64,000 nucleotides of DNA from Oscillatoriophycideae cyanobacterium NC_groundwater_1537_Pr4_S-0.65um_50_18 (GTDB lineage: Bacteria; Cyanobacteriota; Cyanobacteriia; Elainellales; Elainellaceae), in contig JACQYI010000033.1 in the NCBI GenBank assembly GCA_016208305.1, positions 372,001 through 436,000 on the forward strand, written 5' to 3'. Below are positions 62,663-64,000 of this stretch, one piece after another. Below the pieces are notes generated by a model, which saw only the letters and a program-made list of their open reading frames with translations, had not been told where the DNA came from and searched no databases. Within the stretch, counting starts at the first letter, position 1; each line of letters begins with the position of its first letter. A program made the translations under genes and the position numbers.

Positions 62663-63355
62663 ATGGAGCTAGATCGATCGCAAATTTCTCAAAAGCTCAA
62701 CCCAGTTTCTCAAAAACTCGACCCAGTTTCTCAAAAACTCGACCTAGGCGGCGATGCAGGTTCAGCCAAATCGCCCAATTGTCGGCGGCGCTGCCCTAAA
62801 GCCCATCAGGCCATTCTGTCCGCTGCCGCAGACCTGCTAGCGGAAAAAGGCTATGGAGGCGTGAGCATTGAAGCGATCGCTCAACGGGCTGGCGTGGGCA
62901 AACAGACGATCTATCGCTGGTGGCCTTGCAAGGCAGAGGTCATGATGGAAGTCTGTGCTGCCCAAATGAGGGAAGCTGCCTCAGTGCCCGATACAGGCTG
63001 TGTCAAAACAGACTTACTGCATTTGCTGCATCAGCTTACGGCCTTGATAACCCAAACGAATCTGGGTCGGGTTGTCACGGGACTCATTGCCGAAGCGCAA
63101 ACCGATGCAAAAGTGGCAGAAGCCTTTCAAGCCCAATTTGTAACGCCGCAGCGAGCAACGACCCGCAGTATTCTGCTCAGCGGCATAGCCCGAGGAGAAC
63201 TCTGTCCAGACTTAGAGTTAGAGGTGGCGATCGATACTCTCCAGGGTGCGGTTTGGTATCGGCTGGGGCTGACCCATGCGCCACTGGATGAAAACTTTGC
63301 TGCGGCTCTAGTCAATCAACTCCTCATAGGAATGGAGCATCTGAGGGAGAGCTGA
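62663..63355 (+). CDS. TetR-family transcriptional regulator
   Basis: Regulator of 230 residues from the ATG at 62663. Residues 6-27 are a 7-residue repeat (SQKL[ND]PV) from a 21-bp tandem duplication. The HTH is GVSIEAIAQRAGVGKQTIYR, and the C-terminal part is a TetR_C-like helical domain. It is divergent from the gst gene and probably represses it. Ligand unknown. Confidence 0.88.
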   Translation: MELDRSQISQKLNPVSQKLDPVSQKLDLGGDAGSAKSPNCRRRCPKAHQAILSAAADLLAEKGYGGVSIEAIAQRAGVGKQTIYRWWPCKAEVMMEVCAAQMREAASVPDTGCVKTDLLHLLHQLTALITQTNLGRVVTGLIAEAQTDAKVAEAFQAQFVTPQRATTRSILLSGIARGELCPDLELEVAIDTLQGAVWYRLGLTHAPLDENFAAALVNQLLIGMEHLRES

Positions 63356-63596
63356 TTGGAGAACCTAAGCGTAACTACTGAAAATCAACAGACGATAGGT
63401 AGACCGTGGTTCTAGCGAAAAATTACATTAATATCCTTGTATTTCCTGACTTTAGAGAGGGGAATAAGAGATGGAACCAGTGCAAATCAATCAATATCGT
63501 CGCTGAAGAAAATAAGCTTTGAAGCTGATGTCTTTTAGGTGCTTATCTAGGAAGCTTAAGAAGACATCAAGCAACACGTTATAAAACTCCATTCCT

Positions 63597-63869
63597 ATGC
63601 TCCCTGTTGTGGTTCATGAAGCTCTAATTCGGTCTTTCAGCTTCTATGGGGAGGGTGGTATTCATGAAGGCATGAGCCATGGACAGCAGCTTTATAAACT
63701 GGTTGAATCTTACAAAATGCCCGCTAGACTTCAAGCATATGCCTTAGGATGCGACCTTTCCAATCAAGGCCATCGTACAGTTATTACGGTATCCGATCGC
63801 AAGTACAAAGTGTGGCTTGAATTGCGCTCTCAAGCCCTAATTAAAACGGCCAAAGACGTTCTCAAATAA
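63597..63869 (+). CDS. Small conserved protein of unknown function
   Basis: Protein of 90 residues starting MLPVVVHEALIRSFSFYGEG. It has no signal peptide or membrane segment. No named family is recognised. A strong terminator hairpin follows. Confidence 0.6.
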   Translation: MLPVVVHEALIRSFSFYGEGGIHEGMSHGQQLYKLVESYKMPARLQAYALGCDLSNQGHRTVITVSDRKYKVWLELRSQALIKTAKDVLK

Positions 63870-63872
63870 AAA

Positions 63873-63899
63873 TGAAGGGTGCCTACAGGGCACCCTTCA
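63873..63899. terminator. Terminator hairpin after the 63.6-kb gene
   Basis: tgaagggtgcc / ggcacccttca, an 11-bp stem with a 5-nt loop. It is placed between convergent genes. Confidence 0.75.
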
Positions 63900-63925
63900 A
63901 AGCAGTAACCATCAGGTTGAAATGG

Positions 63926-64000
63926 TTAGACTGCCAAAAATCTTTGAATGACTTCATTGCTCAGCTCTCTAGTGGAGCCAGAAGCCACAATGCCTCCTTT
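63926..64000 (-). CDS. C-terminal end of an ABC transporter ATPase (partial)
   Basis: The last 24 codons of a gene running off the window edge. They read KGGIVASGSTRELSNEV and end FLAV before TAA. This tail resembles branched-chain amino acid or urea ABC ATPases (LivF/UrtE type). The gene start is outside the window, so the call rests on the tail only. Confidence 0.5.
   Translation of the reverse strand, partial: KGGIVASGSTRELSNEVIQRFLAV

Overview
The window is a stretch of cyanobacterial chromosome. The octamer gcgatcgc (HIP1) recurs throughout. Several genes are cyanobacterial or photosynthetic hallmarks: chlI (Mg-chelatase), a cyanobacteriochrome GAF protein, a DevC/DevA exporter pair, a prenyltransferase of the plastoquinone type, cyanophycinase plus cyanophycin synthetase, a cyAbrB-type regulator and a DUF3285-ybeY-dgkA-trpG cluster. 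I cannot fix the genus. No tRNA, rRNA, CRISPR array, phage or complete insertion sequence was seen. Gene density is ordinary and most genes read as core or conserved.

Layout. 1-4.0 kb: a minus-strand unit of FecR-domain protein, SPOR-like secreted protein and CHASE2 histidine kinase, closed by a very long perfect hairpin. 4.4-6.2 kb: a stand-alone DXCF cyanobacteriochrome and chlI. 6.4-13.6 kb (minus): devA, devC, a mercuric-reductase-like flavoprotein with a TVP38/TMEM64 membrane protein, an orphan amino-acid ABC permease, and cobW. 14.0-19.6 kb (plus): a ClC antiporter followed by a molybdate operon modA-modB-modC and an XRE regulator fused to a molybdate-binding-like domain. 19.7-21 kb: CPBP protease and clpS. 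21.7-28.3 kb: an RTX-like secreted protein, BT1 transporter, apocarotenoid oxygenase, BtuF-like protein and a pentapeptide/TPR protein. 28.5-33.8 kb: thpR, DUF3285, ybeY, dgkA, trpG, a degenerate MBL-fold protein and pepP. 34-39.7 kb: a KGG stress protein, small conserved proteins, a candidate small RNA, a phosphatase, a membrane protein, ispF and a PHP protein. 40.2-43 kb: phosphotransacetylase-like protein, phosphoribosyltransferase, prenyltransferase. 43.7-48 kb: cphB and cphA. 48-50 kb: tatA, a second CPBP protease and an AbrB regulator. 50-51.9 kb: a MITE-like element and sdhB. 51.9-56.7 kb: two ORFs that look like one gene interrupted at a run of ten A. 57.3-64 kb: a truncated cbiG, a secreted protein, tandem lysR paralogues, a gst/tetR divergent pair, and the tail of an ABC ATPase.

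The most interesting items are: (a) the A10-interrupted gene, joining a disordered acidic protein with repeated aromatic motifs to a divergent Hsp70-type ATPase; (b) the stand-alone two-cysteine cyanobacteriochrome; (c) a minus-strand promoter-to-terminator unit at about 36.1-36.3 kb with no ORF; (d) a recurring habit of short tandem duplications (13-22 bp, a different sequence at each locus), often at gene ends; (e) a 160-bp MITE-like element with 16-bp terminal inverted repeats; (f) degenerate or truncated versions of known enzymes (an MBL-fold protein without metal ligands, CbiG without its N-terminal domain). All functional calls come from reading motifs by eye. No database search was possible.
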